From positions 1 to 19,475 of the forward strand of contig JACOVZ010000041.1 in the NCBI GenBank assembly GCA_016177065.1: a stretch of 19,475 nucleotides of DNA. Reading direction: 5' to 3'. The stretch's first letter is position 1. The number at the start of each line of letters is the position of its first letter. This document shows, piece by piece, positions 12,873 to 19,475 of this stretch. This DNA is from Candidatus Wildermuthbacteria bacterium (GTDB taxonomy: Bacteria > Patescibacteriota > Minisyncoccia > Minisyncoccales > UBA10102). Under the pieces are notes generated by a model. That model was not told the DNA's origin and did no database searches. It was given only the letters and a program-made list of their open reading frames with translations. Position numbers and translations under genes: made by a program.

Positions 12873-13903
12873 CAGGCTTCTGCAGTCTTTTCTTCCTTGC
12901 GCTTTTTGAGAAAGTCCCTGAGGAATTCAGCAAGGATTCCGGTTAGGGGAATTGCAAGCAAGGCTCCCATAATGCCCCAGAGCTGGCCTCCGATTGCTAA
13001 AGCTATTAACACAAGCACAGGGGAAATGCCGATGAATTTCTTGGTGAGAATGGGGGTTAAGATATTCCCTTCAATCTGCTGGATAAGCGTAAACGCAATA
13101 ACCACAAACAGCGCCTTTGCAACAGAATCCAGGGAAACCAGAAGCGCAATCACGGCTCCCGCAAAGAGCGGCCCTATAATGGGAATGAAGTTCAAAACGC
13201 CGGACAACAGCCCCAAAGAAAACGGGTACTGGACGTTGAACAATAGCAAAGAGACTGAAACCGCAACCCCCACAAACAGAGAGCTCACAATTCTGGACAC
13301 AAACCACGCAGACACCTTTTTCTGGGATTTTTCCCAAATATTCAAAGCAAAGACCTCGTAGCGCTTTGGAAACAGGGCAAAGATAACCCGCTCAATCGCT
13401 TTTTCCTCCAGAGAAAGGAATATTGCAATGCTGATGACGAAAATCGTGGAAAACACTCCTCCGAATATCGCAAACAGCACCGAGAAAAAGTTGGATGAGA
13501 ACTGCTCCACCCCCCCGCTCACGGAGCTAAAGAATGTTTCAACATTTGAAAACGCCGTCACCCCGAGCCCCTGCAAAGGAGGAGCTAATGTCTCAAGATA
13601 ATGCGGGAACAGCTGGGAGAATCTCTGTATCTCGTTTACGAAGAAGGGGGCAACGGCGTAAATAGTGAAGGCGAGCACCCCAAACACGAAAAGATAGGTG
13701 CTTACGGTTCCCACCACTCTGGGAATTTTTCTCTTCTGAAGGGAATCAATGACAGGATCAAACAGCAAAGAAATAATGACGCCGAACATCACCCACACCA
13801 AAATGTCCTTGATAAGGAAGAACACGTATAAAAGCAGGGCTGTTAAGGAAAGCTTAACGATGGTTCCCCATGATATATCCAGTTTTGGATCTGATGCTCC
13901 CAT
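12872..13903 (-). CDS. AI-2E family (PerM-type) membrane transporter
   Basis: A 343-aa polytopic inner-membrane protein of the AI-2E/UPF0118 family. Its hydrophobic segments lie at about 17-47 (two helices), 66-85, 139-164, 205-223, 227-258, 264-275 and 293-325. The soluble region at about 88-135 between the N-terminal helices is typical. The conserved NFIPIIGPLFAG (238-249) and QQIEGNILTPI (275-285) identify the family. Members export small molecules (autoinducer-2 in TqsA) or act as Na+/H+ antiporters; the substrate here is unknown and autoinducer export should not be assumed. Starts 5 nt after the M16 peptidase stop. The C-terminus is cytosolic and charged (FLKKRKEEKTAEA). Confidence 0.92.
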   Translation of the reverse strand: MGASDPKLDISWGTIVKLSLTALLLYVFFLIKDILVWVMFGVIISLLFDPVIDSLQKRKIPRVVGTVSTYLFVFGVLAFTIYAVAPFFVNEIQRFSQLFPHYLETLAPPLQGLGVTAFSNVETFFSSVSGGVEQFSSNFFSVLFAIFGGVFSTIFVISIAIFLSLEEKAIERVIFALFPKRYEVFALNIWEKSQKKVSAWFVSRIVSSLFVGVAVSVSLLLFNVQYPFSLGLLSGVLNFIPIIGPLFAGAVIALLVSLDSVAKALFVVIAFTLIQQIEGNILTPILTKKFIGISPVLVLIALAIGGQLWGIMGALLAIPLTGILAEFLRDFLKKRKEEKTAEA

Positions 13904-13908
13904 AGAAA

Positions 13909-15171
13909 TCAGGAAAGAAGATCCTCAAAATGCTCCTTGTTTTTTGCAGGGCCTAAGACTGCGAGATTCAGGTTCTTTTTCACGAATAAGGCTTCCGCAA
14001 CCCTTCTCACGTCTTCAGCCCTTACTTTTTCTATTCTAGCATAAACCTGCTCAGGGCTCATAGTCTTTTTTTCCAGAAGCTCCTGCATGCCGTAAAAGGA
14101 AGCCTTTGCCTCCGAAGATTCCAACCCAAGCTCCATGGCTCCTTTCATGTGGTCTTTCACTTTCTTAAGCTCAGCTGGAGACGCTTTTCTCAAAGCTACT
14201 TTTTGATATTCCTTCAGAATCGTTTGAATGGCAACTTCCGCTTTCTGATGAGGAACTCCTGCAACGCTCACCAAGAATCCCGTGTCTGTGTCGCTATCGC
14301 TCTCAGTGCGAATGTCATAGGTGATGCCGAGCTTCTCACGCACTTCCAAAAAAAGCCTGGAGCTTGCCATGCCGCCAAGCATGGTTGCTAAAACTTCCTG
14401 GGCGTATCTGGCAGGATGGAAAATATTGTACCCCCTCGCGCCAAGAGCGAGCCGCGTCTGGTCGGTTTTCTTTTCCTCAAGGAGAACGCACGGAGCTTTT
14501 TGAGATTCCAGCACCTTTAGCTTGCCTTTGAACTCAGTTCCGTTCATTCTCCCGAAAAGCTTCGTGACCTCTTTGATGATATTTTCTTCCTTCATGTTTC
14601 CGGCAACGCACACAAGGGCGTTGGAAGAGACATACTGGCTATGCATGTAAGAAAGGAGGTCTGTTCTTGAAAAAGCAGAAACTGTTTCTTTTGACCCCGC
14701 AGTGTTCCAGCCAGCTGGCTGATCTCCATACAAAACTTGCTTCCAAAGATCATCAATCCTCCTCATGGGATTGTCCTTATAGATATTGATTTCTTCAATG
14801 ACAACTCCTTTTTCTTTTTGAATCTCCTCTGAAGGGAACAGGGAATTGAAAAAGATGTCTGCCACCAGATCCAGCGCAATACTTGCCTTTTCATACTGGA
14901 CCTTCACGAAATATCCCGTGTATTCCTCTCCCGTGAACGCGTTGAACATGCCTCCAACCCTGTCAATGGTTTCCATGACTTCCAAGGGCGTGGGGCGCTT
15001 CTTCGTTCCTTTGAAAAACATGTGCTCCAGAAAATGCGAGATGCCGTTCTGCTTTTTTGTTTCGTATTTAGACCCCGTCCCGACAAAAACAAAGACCGTA
15101 ACGGCCTTGGTATCATGATGAGGAACGGTAAGAACGCGCAACCCGTTTTTCAGCACTGTTTTCTTAACCAT
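13909..15171 (-). CDS. M16 family zinc metallopeptidase (processing-peptidase-like)
   Basis: A 420-aa single-unit M16B (pitrilysin-type) peptidase. The inverted zinc motif HFLEH gives ligands His46 and His50 with catalytic Glu49; the third ligand lies in GVVIEEI (Glu126 or Glu127). The N-terminal half carries these; the C-terminal half has the family's second domain (LGARGYNIFHPARYAQEVLATMLGGMASSRLFLEVREKLGITYDI) with the Arg/Tyr-containing substrate segment REKLG..Y. No signal peptide is seen, so it is likely cytosolic. M16B members in other bacteria degrade or process peptides, often as dimers; the substrate here is unknown. Its ATG overlaps the end of glyS by 8 bp. Confidence 0.95.
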   Translation of the reverse strand: MVKKTVLKNGLRVLTVPHHDTKAVTVFVFVGTGSKYETKKQNGISHFLEHMFFKGTKKRPTPLEVMETIDRVGGMFNAFTGEEYTGYFVKVQYEKASIALDLVADIFFNSLFPSEEIQKEKGVVIEEINIYKDNPMRRIDDLWKQVLYGDQPAGWNTAGSKETVSAFSRTDLLSYMHSQYVSSNALVCVAGNMKEENIIKEVTKLFGRMNGTEFKGKLKVLESQKAPCVLLEEKKTDQTRLALGARGYNIFHPARYAQEVLATMLGGMASSRLFLEVREKLGITYDIRTESDSDTDTGFLVSVAGVPHQKAEVAIQTILKEYQKVALRKASPAELKKVKDHMKGAMELGLESSEAKASFYGMQELLEKKTMSPEQVYARIEKVRAEDVRRVAEALFVKKNLNLAVLGPAKNKEHFEDLLS

Positions 15172-16483
15172 GGAGTTTGGCGCTTACTGTGTCTGCCAAG
15201 TCTTTTATCTTTATCCGCTCCTGTTTCATGGTATCTCTATTGCGCACAGTCGCCTTTTTGTCTTTCAAACTTTCAAAATCAACCGTAATTACAAGAGGTG
15301 TGCCGATTTCGTCCTGCCTGCGATAGCGCTTGCCAATGCTTTGAGTCTCGTCATACTCGCAGACAAAGCCCTTGGATAATTCTCCATAAATTTCCTTTGC
15401 GACTTTGGCCAATTCATCTTTTTTGGAAAGAGGCAATACTGCAACTTTCACCGGAGCCAGCCACGCAGGAAATTTCATCACCACCCTTGTCGCGCTCTCT
15501 CCTTCTTCTGCAGTTGGAGCTTGCTCTTCATGGTAAGCCTCAAGCATTGCCACAAGCACTGAACGATCAACTCCCCACGAAGGCTCAATAACATGGGGAA
15601 CAATTTTCTCATTAGTTTCAGGGTCTTGCCAGCTTAGGTCTTGCGAGCTTGCTTTCATGTGATTTTTGAGATCAAAATCCCCGCGGTAGGCCAGCCCGTA
15701 CAACTCTTTCTGTCCAAAAGGATATTTGTATTCAATGTCTACGGTCCGTTTTGAGTAGTGGGCCCGTTCTCCTTCTTGAATCTCAACGTATTCAACCATT
15801 TTTTCTGAAACGCCGAGGTCTTTCACCCACTGCTTCATTTCTTTAAGCCAATGTTCAAAGTATTTCTTCCAATCCGATTCTTTCACGAAATATTCAATCT
15901 CCATTTGCTCAAACTCCCTGGTGCGGAAGATAAAATTGCCTGGAGTGATCTCATTGCGAAAGGCCTTGCCAACCTGAGCTATGCCAAAAGGCAGTCTGCG
16001 ATGGGTTGTATCAAGAATGCTCTTGAAATCCACGAACATTGCCTGCGCAGTCTCGGGACGGAAATACACTATATTCTCATTGGATTCAACGGGCCCAAGA
16101 AAAGTCTTGAGCATTAAATTAAACTGCTTTGCGGGGGTAAAATCCTTGCTCTTGCAGCTTGAACAGACATTGTTTGCAATTTGGTCTTCACGAAACCTCG
16201 TATGGCATTTCTTGCATTCAACCAGAGGATCATTGAATCCGGCAATGTGCCCTGAGGCTTCCCACACTTTTGGGTTCATTAACAAAGCAGCGTCAATGCC
16301 CACAATATCGGTTCTCTGGTGCACAAACCTTTTCCACCACTCTTGCTTAATGTTGTTTTTTAGTTCAACTCCCAAAGGCCCATAATCAAAAGAGTTGGCA
16401 AGGCCGCCATAAATCTCAGATGAAGGGAAGATAAACCCCCGCCTTTTCGCGAGAGAAACGATTTTCTGCATGAGGTCTTCCAT
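15164..16483 (-). CDS. glyS: Glycyl-tRNA synthetase, dimeric (eukaryote/archaea-like) type
   Basis: Class IIa synthetase of the alpha2 type, unlike the alpha2beta2 GlyQ/GlyS of E. coli. With the ATG at 16483-16481 it has 439 aa. The opening MEDLMQKIVSLAKRRGFIFPSSEIYGG is the standard family start. A GTG three codons upstream (16492) is possible, but ATG gives the better match. A four-Cys zinc ribbon follows (CKKCHTRF ... CSSCKSKDF). Motif 2 is visible as FRNEITPGNFIFRTREFEQME, with motif 3 near VIEPSWGVDRSVLVAML. The anticodon-binding domain (VAVLPLSKKDEL ... GTPLVITVDFESLKDKKATVRNRD) is complete. The DUF11-type gene lies 24 nt upstream and the M16 peptidase gene overlaps its end. Confidence 0.97.
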   Translation of the reverse strand: MEDLMQKIVSLAKRRGFIFPSSEIYGGLANSFDYGPLGVELKNNIKQEWWKRFVHQRTDIVGIDAALLMNPKVWEASGHIAGFNDPLVECKKCHTRFREDQIANNVCSSCKSKDFTPAKQFNLMLKTFLGPVESNENIVYFRPETAQAMFVDFKSILDTTHRRLPFGIAQVGKAFRNEITPGNFIFRTREFEQMEIEYFVKESDWKKYFEHWLKEMKQWVKDLGVSEKMVEYVEIQEGERAHYSKRTVDIEYKYPFGQKELYGLAYRGDFDLKNHMKASSQDLSWQDPETNEKIVPHVIEPSWGVDRSVLVAMLEAYHEEQAPTAEEGESATRVVMKFPAWLAPVKVAVLPLSKKDELAKVAKEIYGELSKGFVCEYDETQSIGKRYRRQDEIGTPLVITVDFESLKDKKATVRNRDTMKQERIKIKDLADTVSAKLHG

Positions 16484-16507
16484 AGGGTTCACTCTATCAA
16501 ATTTTCC

Positions 16508-18163
16508 CTATTGCACAATGCCCTTGCCTTGAGCAGAAGAATCATTGGGAATAGTAGTATCAATAGCAGAGGCAGACCCCGTTACAGACTGCGCGGTCCA
16601 CGTATCGTCTCCCGTAATTTGAGCCTGGCCCATAAGCTGGGCAGGGCTCCCTCTCTGGGACACAAAAGGAGAAAGAGAAACCTGGAATGCGACAGACAAG
16701 GGCTGAGAAAATACTCCTGCTCCTGCCAGCAGATCGCCCGCACCCCACACCACTTCTCTTGAACCAGAATCAAAGGTAAGGTGAGAATCCCCGGGAAACA
16801 CTTTGCCCGTAAGTTCCACATTCTGCGGAAGAATCGACTTCACCTTCACGTTTTTCACGTTATTAAAGTAATTCTTCGCCTGCCATACAATAGTGTAGGT
16901 TGTCTTGCTTTCAGGCTGAGGAGGCAAAGGGCCTTCGTTCCCAAACACTTCGTCCTGATAATATCCTTTTTGCTCAATGACGAGCTTTGAATTCACTTTA
17001 ACCTCAAACTCCTCCCTGGCTTCTGAAAGCAGTATTCTGTTTCTTGCAGTAAGATTTGAATCTTCAGAATCCGGGGATATTGCATCCTGCCTGATGGCAA
17101 TCCAGAATTCAACCTTTCCAGTTTCTCCTTTTCCCAGGAATCTAAGCTTGGGAACGTCTTGAGCCTCCCACACAACAGAATTGTCCCCTGATTGAAAGCT
17201 TCCTTCTGAGGCCTGCAGAGTTGAAAAGTCAAAAGCGTTTCCTTCCAAAGCAACAATCAGAAACAGATTCTCAAGATTCCTCTCGCTCACGTTCTTAAAT
17301 GAAATCTCATAGTGCAACGTCTGCCCCGGAGAAACGCTCAGAGGAGTATTGCCGTTGATAACCTGGGAAATCTGAATTTGGGGCTTTGTGATCTCAACTC
17401 CTTTTGAAGAATCTTTTAAAAGCGTGAATTCTCCGTCTTTCCAGGATCCCAGAGTGGCGCGGAAAATCTTTGCCTCCTGCAGTTTCCCCTCAAGCTTGCC
17501 CCGTACGGTAATCCGCCCTCCCTCTGCCTTGTTCAATATTCCGAGCTTCCATTCATCCTCTCCAATGGGAGAGGGGGCTGCCTGCGCAAATTCAAATCCT
17601 TCAGGATACTCAATTTTTATCCTCAAGTCAGAAAGCGGATACTCTGAATTGGAAAAGTAGTTTAAGGCGAAGCTGAACTGCTGGGAGCTCTCGGTTCTTG
17701 AAGGCATATCAAGCTCAAAGCTCAAGGGAACAAAAGAAATAACGCTTGCGCCCTTGGTCTCAGCTTCATAGCGCGCGTTGATGTTCTTTGGAGCATAAGT
17801 TAAAGAAGCCCTTGCCTCCTGCAGGCTTCCTTCTTTCCCAAACAATCTTCCCTTAAACTGTTTTGTCTGCTCTTGCCCCGGATAGATCTCGCTTACTTGA
17901 ATGGTGTTCCGCAGGCTGTTGCCGTCTGAGGGCACGGATCCTTGCGGATATTCAAAAACCAGAACCGGGTTTTCCAAAGAAATCTGCCCATTGTTTTTCC
18001 ACTGGACCGTGTAGGTGATTTCTTCTCCCGCAGTTGCCTCTTTGGGAGCTATAATTTCAAACTTCAAGTCAGCCTTTGAATAGCTGTTCCTCTGCCAAAA
18101 CCAAACTCCAAGGGCAAGGAGGATAAAAACTGAAATTCCAATAATGCGCCAAATCTTTTTCAT
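16508..18163 (-). CDS. Membrane-anchored surface protein with DUF11/CARDB-like repeats
   Basis: A 551-aa protein with a basic start (MKKIWR) and one hydrophobic segment at about 7-23 (IIGISVFILLALGVWFW) that should act as an uncleaved signal-anchor; the rest would be outside. The outside part is made of about four beta-sandwich units of 110-130 residues. Each has the DUF11/CARDB-like pattern of an aromatic strand, NNG or N-S turn, 'L.N..L...YP.G' and 'G...L.PG': ITYTVQWKNNGQISLENPVLVFEYPQG, FSFALNYFSNSEYPLSDLRIKIEYPEG, LHYEISFKNVSERNLENLFLIVALEG and YTIVWQAKNYFNNVKNVKVKSILPQN. There is no LPXTG motif or C-terminal membrane helix. Such proteins are common next to recO or glyS in Parcubacteria-like genomes by my recollection. 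Adhesion, envelope or S-layer roles are guesses. Confidence 0.85.
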   Translation of the reverse strand: MKKIWRIIGISVFILLALGVWFWQRNSYSKADLKFEIIAPKEATAGEEITYTVQWKNNGQISLENPVLVFEYPQGSVPSDGNSLRNTIQVSEIYPGQEQTKQFKGRLFGKEGSLQEARASLTYAPKNINARYEAETKGASVISFVPLSFELDMPSRTESSQQFSFALNYFSNSEYPLSDLRIKIEYPEGFEFAQAAPSPIGEDEWKLGILNKAEGGRITVRGKLEGKLQEAKIFRATLGSWKDGEFTLLKDSSKGVEITKPQIQISQVINGNTPLSVSPGQTLHYEISFKNVSERNLENLFLIVALEGNAFDFSTLQASEGSFQSGDNSVVWEAQDVPKLRFLGKGETGKVEFWIAIRQDAISPDSEDSNLTARNRILLSEAREEFEVKVNSKLVIEQKGYYQDEVFGNEGPLPPQPESKTTYTIVWQAKNYFNNVKNVKVKSILPQNVELTGKVFPGDSHLTFDSGSREVVWGAGDLLAGAGVFSQPLSVAFQVSLSPFVSQRGSPAQLMGQAQITGDDTWTAQSVTGSASAIDTTIPNDSSAQGKGIVQ

Positions 18164-18170
18164 TGCTTGC

Positions 18171-18791
18171 CTATTGTACCTCTTTTAAAACTCTTGAGAA
18201 ATATTCAAGCGTGGTTTTGCGAAGCAATGGGGCGGAAAATGTTTCTTTCCCTGCAGACAATACAAAAGGGATGGGCTGCTCTAAAAACATTTTCAGAATA
18301 CTCTGAGTCCCCTTCTCAAACGCATCATATGCGGGGCGCCACCCAAGATGCGAAACAAGATTCCAGAAAAAGTAGTAGTACATGCGGGAACAATTTTCTT
18401 TGTGCGCTTCTTTGTTCTTTAGGGCTTCCAGGGATTCTGTAAGCAGCGCCCATACTTTCAAATCCTGGATTTCGCCCCTAAGAAACATATCCAGAGTTTC
18501 AAGCATGCGGATTGCCACCTTCAACTTGGGAAGATCTTCTCGCACAGACTGGTAAGAATCCAGAAGGGAAACGTCTGTAATTGTTTTTTTGTTCTTGCCC
18601 TGCACGAACGCAAAATCCGAACGGTAGAGAATCTCAAGTCCGCTTCTAAGCTTTGAGGTTATCTTTCGCTCAGACACTGCCCGCAAATGCACCTTTCCAA
18701 ACTCCTTCGTAAATACGGCAAACACCCTGTCGTTCTCCCCAATATCCCTTTTCTTGAAGATAACCCCTTCGGTTTTAAAATACGAGCTCAT
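18171..18791 (-). CDS. recO: DNA repair protein RecO
   Basis: RecFOR-pathway recombination mediator that loads RecA onto SSB-coated single strands and anneals complementary DNA. The protein has 206 aa against about 240 in E. coli. The N-terminal OB-fold is clear: YFKTEGVIFKKRDIGENDRVFAVFTKEFGKVHLRAVS, followed by SKLRSGLEILYRSDFAFVQGK. The helical C-terminal domain spans about 85-206. The four-Cys zinc finger of Bacillus-type RecO is absent, and the end is shortened. No recF or recR is visible in the window. The ATG at 18791 overlaps the stop of the upstream 111-aa gene by 4 bp, and the DUF11-type gene starts 7 nt after its stop, so it is embedded in the operon. Confidence 0.93.
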   Translation of the reverse strand: MSSYFKTEGVIFKKRDIGENDRVFAVFTKEFGKVHLRAVSERKITSKLRSGLEILYRSDFAFVQGKNKKTITDVSLLDSYQSVREDLPKLKVAIRMLETLDMFLRGEIQDLKVWALLTESLEALKNKEAHKENCSRMYYYFFWNLVSHLGWRPAYDAFEKGTQSILKMFLEQPIPFVLSAGKETFSAPLLRKTTLEYFSRVLKEVQ

Positions 18792-19123
18792 GCCTTTTTG
18801 CGGGCGGCCAATGCAAACTGAAGAAAATAATTATCTAAATACTCAAGAGAAACATCATACTGCGGTTCTCCAAGCGAAGCTGAACAGAACAATTCCCTTG
18901 CTTTTGCTATTTCCCGAAGTCTTGCACCTCTCCATCTTGCATCCGCCATCAGCATATCAAAAAGCTCAAGAGCCCGCTCCATGGCGCCTTGAAAATATTT
19001 TTCATCCCTCCCTTTCCACTGAAGGGTTCTGTGCACTTCGCTTCCGATATTCCCCATCTGTTCAAATATGGAAAGCTTGTACCATTGCCCTTGGGAAGCA
19101 TTTTTATGAAATACAATATTCAT
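18788..19123 (-). CDS. Conserved-looking helical protein of unknown function
   Basis: A 111-aa protein, mostly helical with many aromatic and charged residues. It begins MNIVFHKNASQGQWYKLSIFEQMGNIGSEVHRTLQWKGRD; helices follow at about 43-62 (FQGAMERALELFDMLMADAR), 64-78 and 89-108 (VSLEYLDNYFLQFALAARKK). The pattern suggests a four-helix bundle of the HEPN/MazG-like size class, but no diagnostic motif (Rx4-6H or ExxE) is evident. No signal peptide or membrane helix. It overlaps recO by 4 bp and the upstream DUF5674-like gene by 4 bp, so co-translation with both is likely. I recall similar short proteins before recO in Parcubacteria, without a named function. Confidence 0.8.
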   Translation of the reverse strand: MNIVFHKNASQGQWYKLSIFEQMGNIGSEVHRTLQWKGRDEKYFQGAMERALELFDMLMADARWRGARLREIAKARELFCSASLGEPQYDVSLEYLDNYFLQFALAARKKA

Positions 19124-19470
19124 GGCCGTACTAACTTCACTACGATTTCCCTAATCTTTTTTTGCAAAAGCGCATCTTCAACGTTCCGAGAACGATTTCC
19201 AAAGGCTGGCTTCAGATTCACCATTGAGTCAAACTCAATAAAGTTTTCTCCTGATTCTTCTGGATATAAATTAATGCCCCAGGTGCTTTCGCGCCTTGAT
19301 CCTTCTTTTTCCATGAGTAGGGCTTCTTCGTCCGCATGAAACTCCCCGCCAATCGCCATTATTTCTTGTTCCACATCAACCACCGCTTTCACTGCATCCC
19401 AGGCATAGCTTTTTGCAATTTCCTTCAGTTCCTCTTTGTCAACCAATGTTTTTATAATCTTTATTTCCAT
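19120..19470 (-). CDS. DUF5674-like protein
   Basis: A 116-aa protein. The block VVDVEQEIMAIGGEFHADEEALLMEKEGS, followed by WGINLYPEES, FIEFDSMVNLKPAFGNRSR and a final helix KKIREIVVKLV, matches my memory of the DUF5674 family, in which a 'GGG(E)xHAD(C)E..L..GS...WG' and 'F.S(L)(I)N(I)(R)P..GNRS' pattern is conserved. The family has no known activity, but the conserved His-Ala-Asp, Glu and Asn-Arg-Ser residues would suit a small enzyme or nucleotide-binding protein. The ATG is at 19470-19468, five bases from the window edge, so its promoter and RBS are not visible. It overlaps the next gene by 4 bp. Confidence 0.75.
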   Translation of the reverse strand: MEIKIIKTLVDKEELKEIAKSYAWDAVKAVVDVEQEIMAIGGEFHADEEALLMEKEGSRRESTWGINLYPEESGENFIEFDSMVNLKPAFGNRSRNVEDALLQKKIREIVVKLVRP

Positions 19471-19475
19471 AAAAA

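Noticed and set aside
12897..13361. Long plus-strand ORFs opposite AI-2E, M16, glyS and DUF11 genes (for example 154 codons)
   Set aside because: They are antisense shadows of well-recognised genes, with low-complexity composition and no RBS or promoter.
1..19475. CRISPR arrays, insertion sequences, prophage or rRNA/tRNA genes
   Set aside because: No regularly spaced repeats, transposase motifs, phage structural genes or RNA gene signatures were seen by eye on either strand.

Overview
The window looks like an ordinary, tightly packed chromosomal segment from a reduced bacterial genome, most likely a Candidate Phyla Radiation (Patescibacteria) member of the Parcubacteria type. That placement is inference. 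It rests on short versions of housekeeping genes, many 1-17 bp gene overlaps, a large DUF11-type surface protein beside recO and glyS, a DUF5674-like gene, several unrecognised small proteins, and the absence of rRNA, tRNA, phage or plasmid genes. TGA is used as a true stop (for example the beta-subunit, glmS and M16 peptidase genes), which argues against the TGA-recoded Gracilibacteria/Absconditabacteria.

Layout. Nearly everything is on the minus strand; only mutY is on plus. Positions 1-6035, read right to left, form an operon: leuS, glmS, then a CoA-ligase/ATP-grasp beta subunit and its alpha subunit, which is cut by the window edge. The CoA-ligase pair would be labelled succinyl-CoA synthetase by default, but both subunits carry sequence signatures of ATP-citrate lyase/citryl-CoA synthetase. 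Positions 6086-7396 hold a mutY that lacks the four Fe-S cysteines and the C-terminal 8-oxoG-recognition domain, converging through a shared hairpin on a NUDIX hydrolase gene. Positions 7397-7837 contain no convincing protein gene, but do have a near-consensus promoter, dense mutually compatible inverted repeats and a terminator-like 3' end: a candidate structured RNA of about 300 nt. tatD follows with a leaderless-looking promoter.

Positions 8723-9665 hold two small unrecognised genes with strong ribosome binding sites. They are preceded by a strong promoter, a 26-codon Cys-containing leader ORF, an intrinsic terminator and a competing long-range pairing that would disrupt that terminator. 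This is the layout of an attenuator. Positions 9662-12132 carry metG, overlapped by a free-standing two-motif LAGLIDADG protein with a tandem helix-turn-helix N-terminus. Positions 12195-19470 form one continuous operon read right to left: a DUF5674-like gene, an unrecognised helical protein, recO, a membrane-anchored DUF11-type protein, glyS, an M16 peptidase, an AI-2E-family membrane protein and rsmI.

Functionally the window covers translation (leuS, metG, glyS, rsmI), cell-wall amino sugar supply (glmS), DNA repair (mutY, recO, perhaps tatD and the NUDIX), CoA-ester metabolism and the cell surface. The least explained material is the CoA-ligase pair, the structured RNA locus, the attenuator-like leader with its two small genes, and the LAGLIDADG gene.
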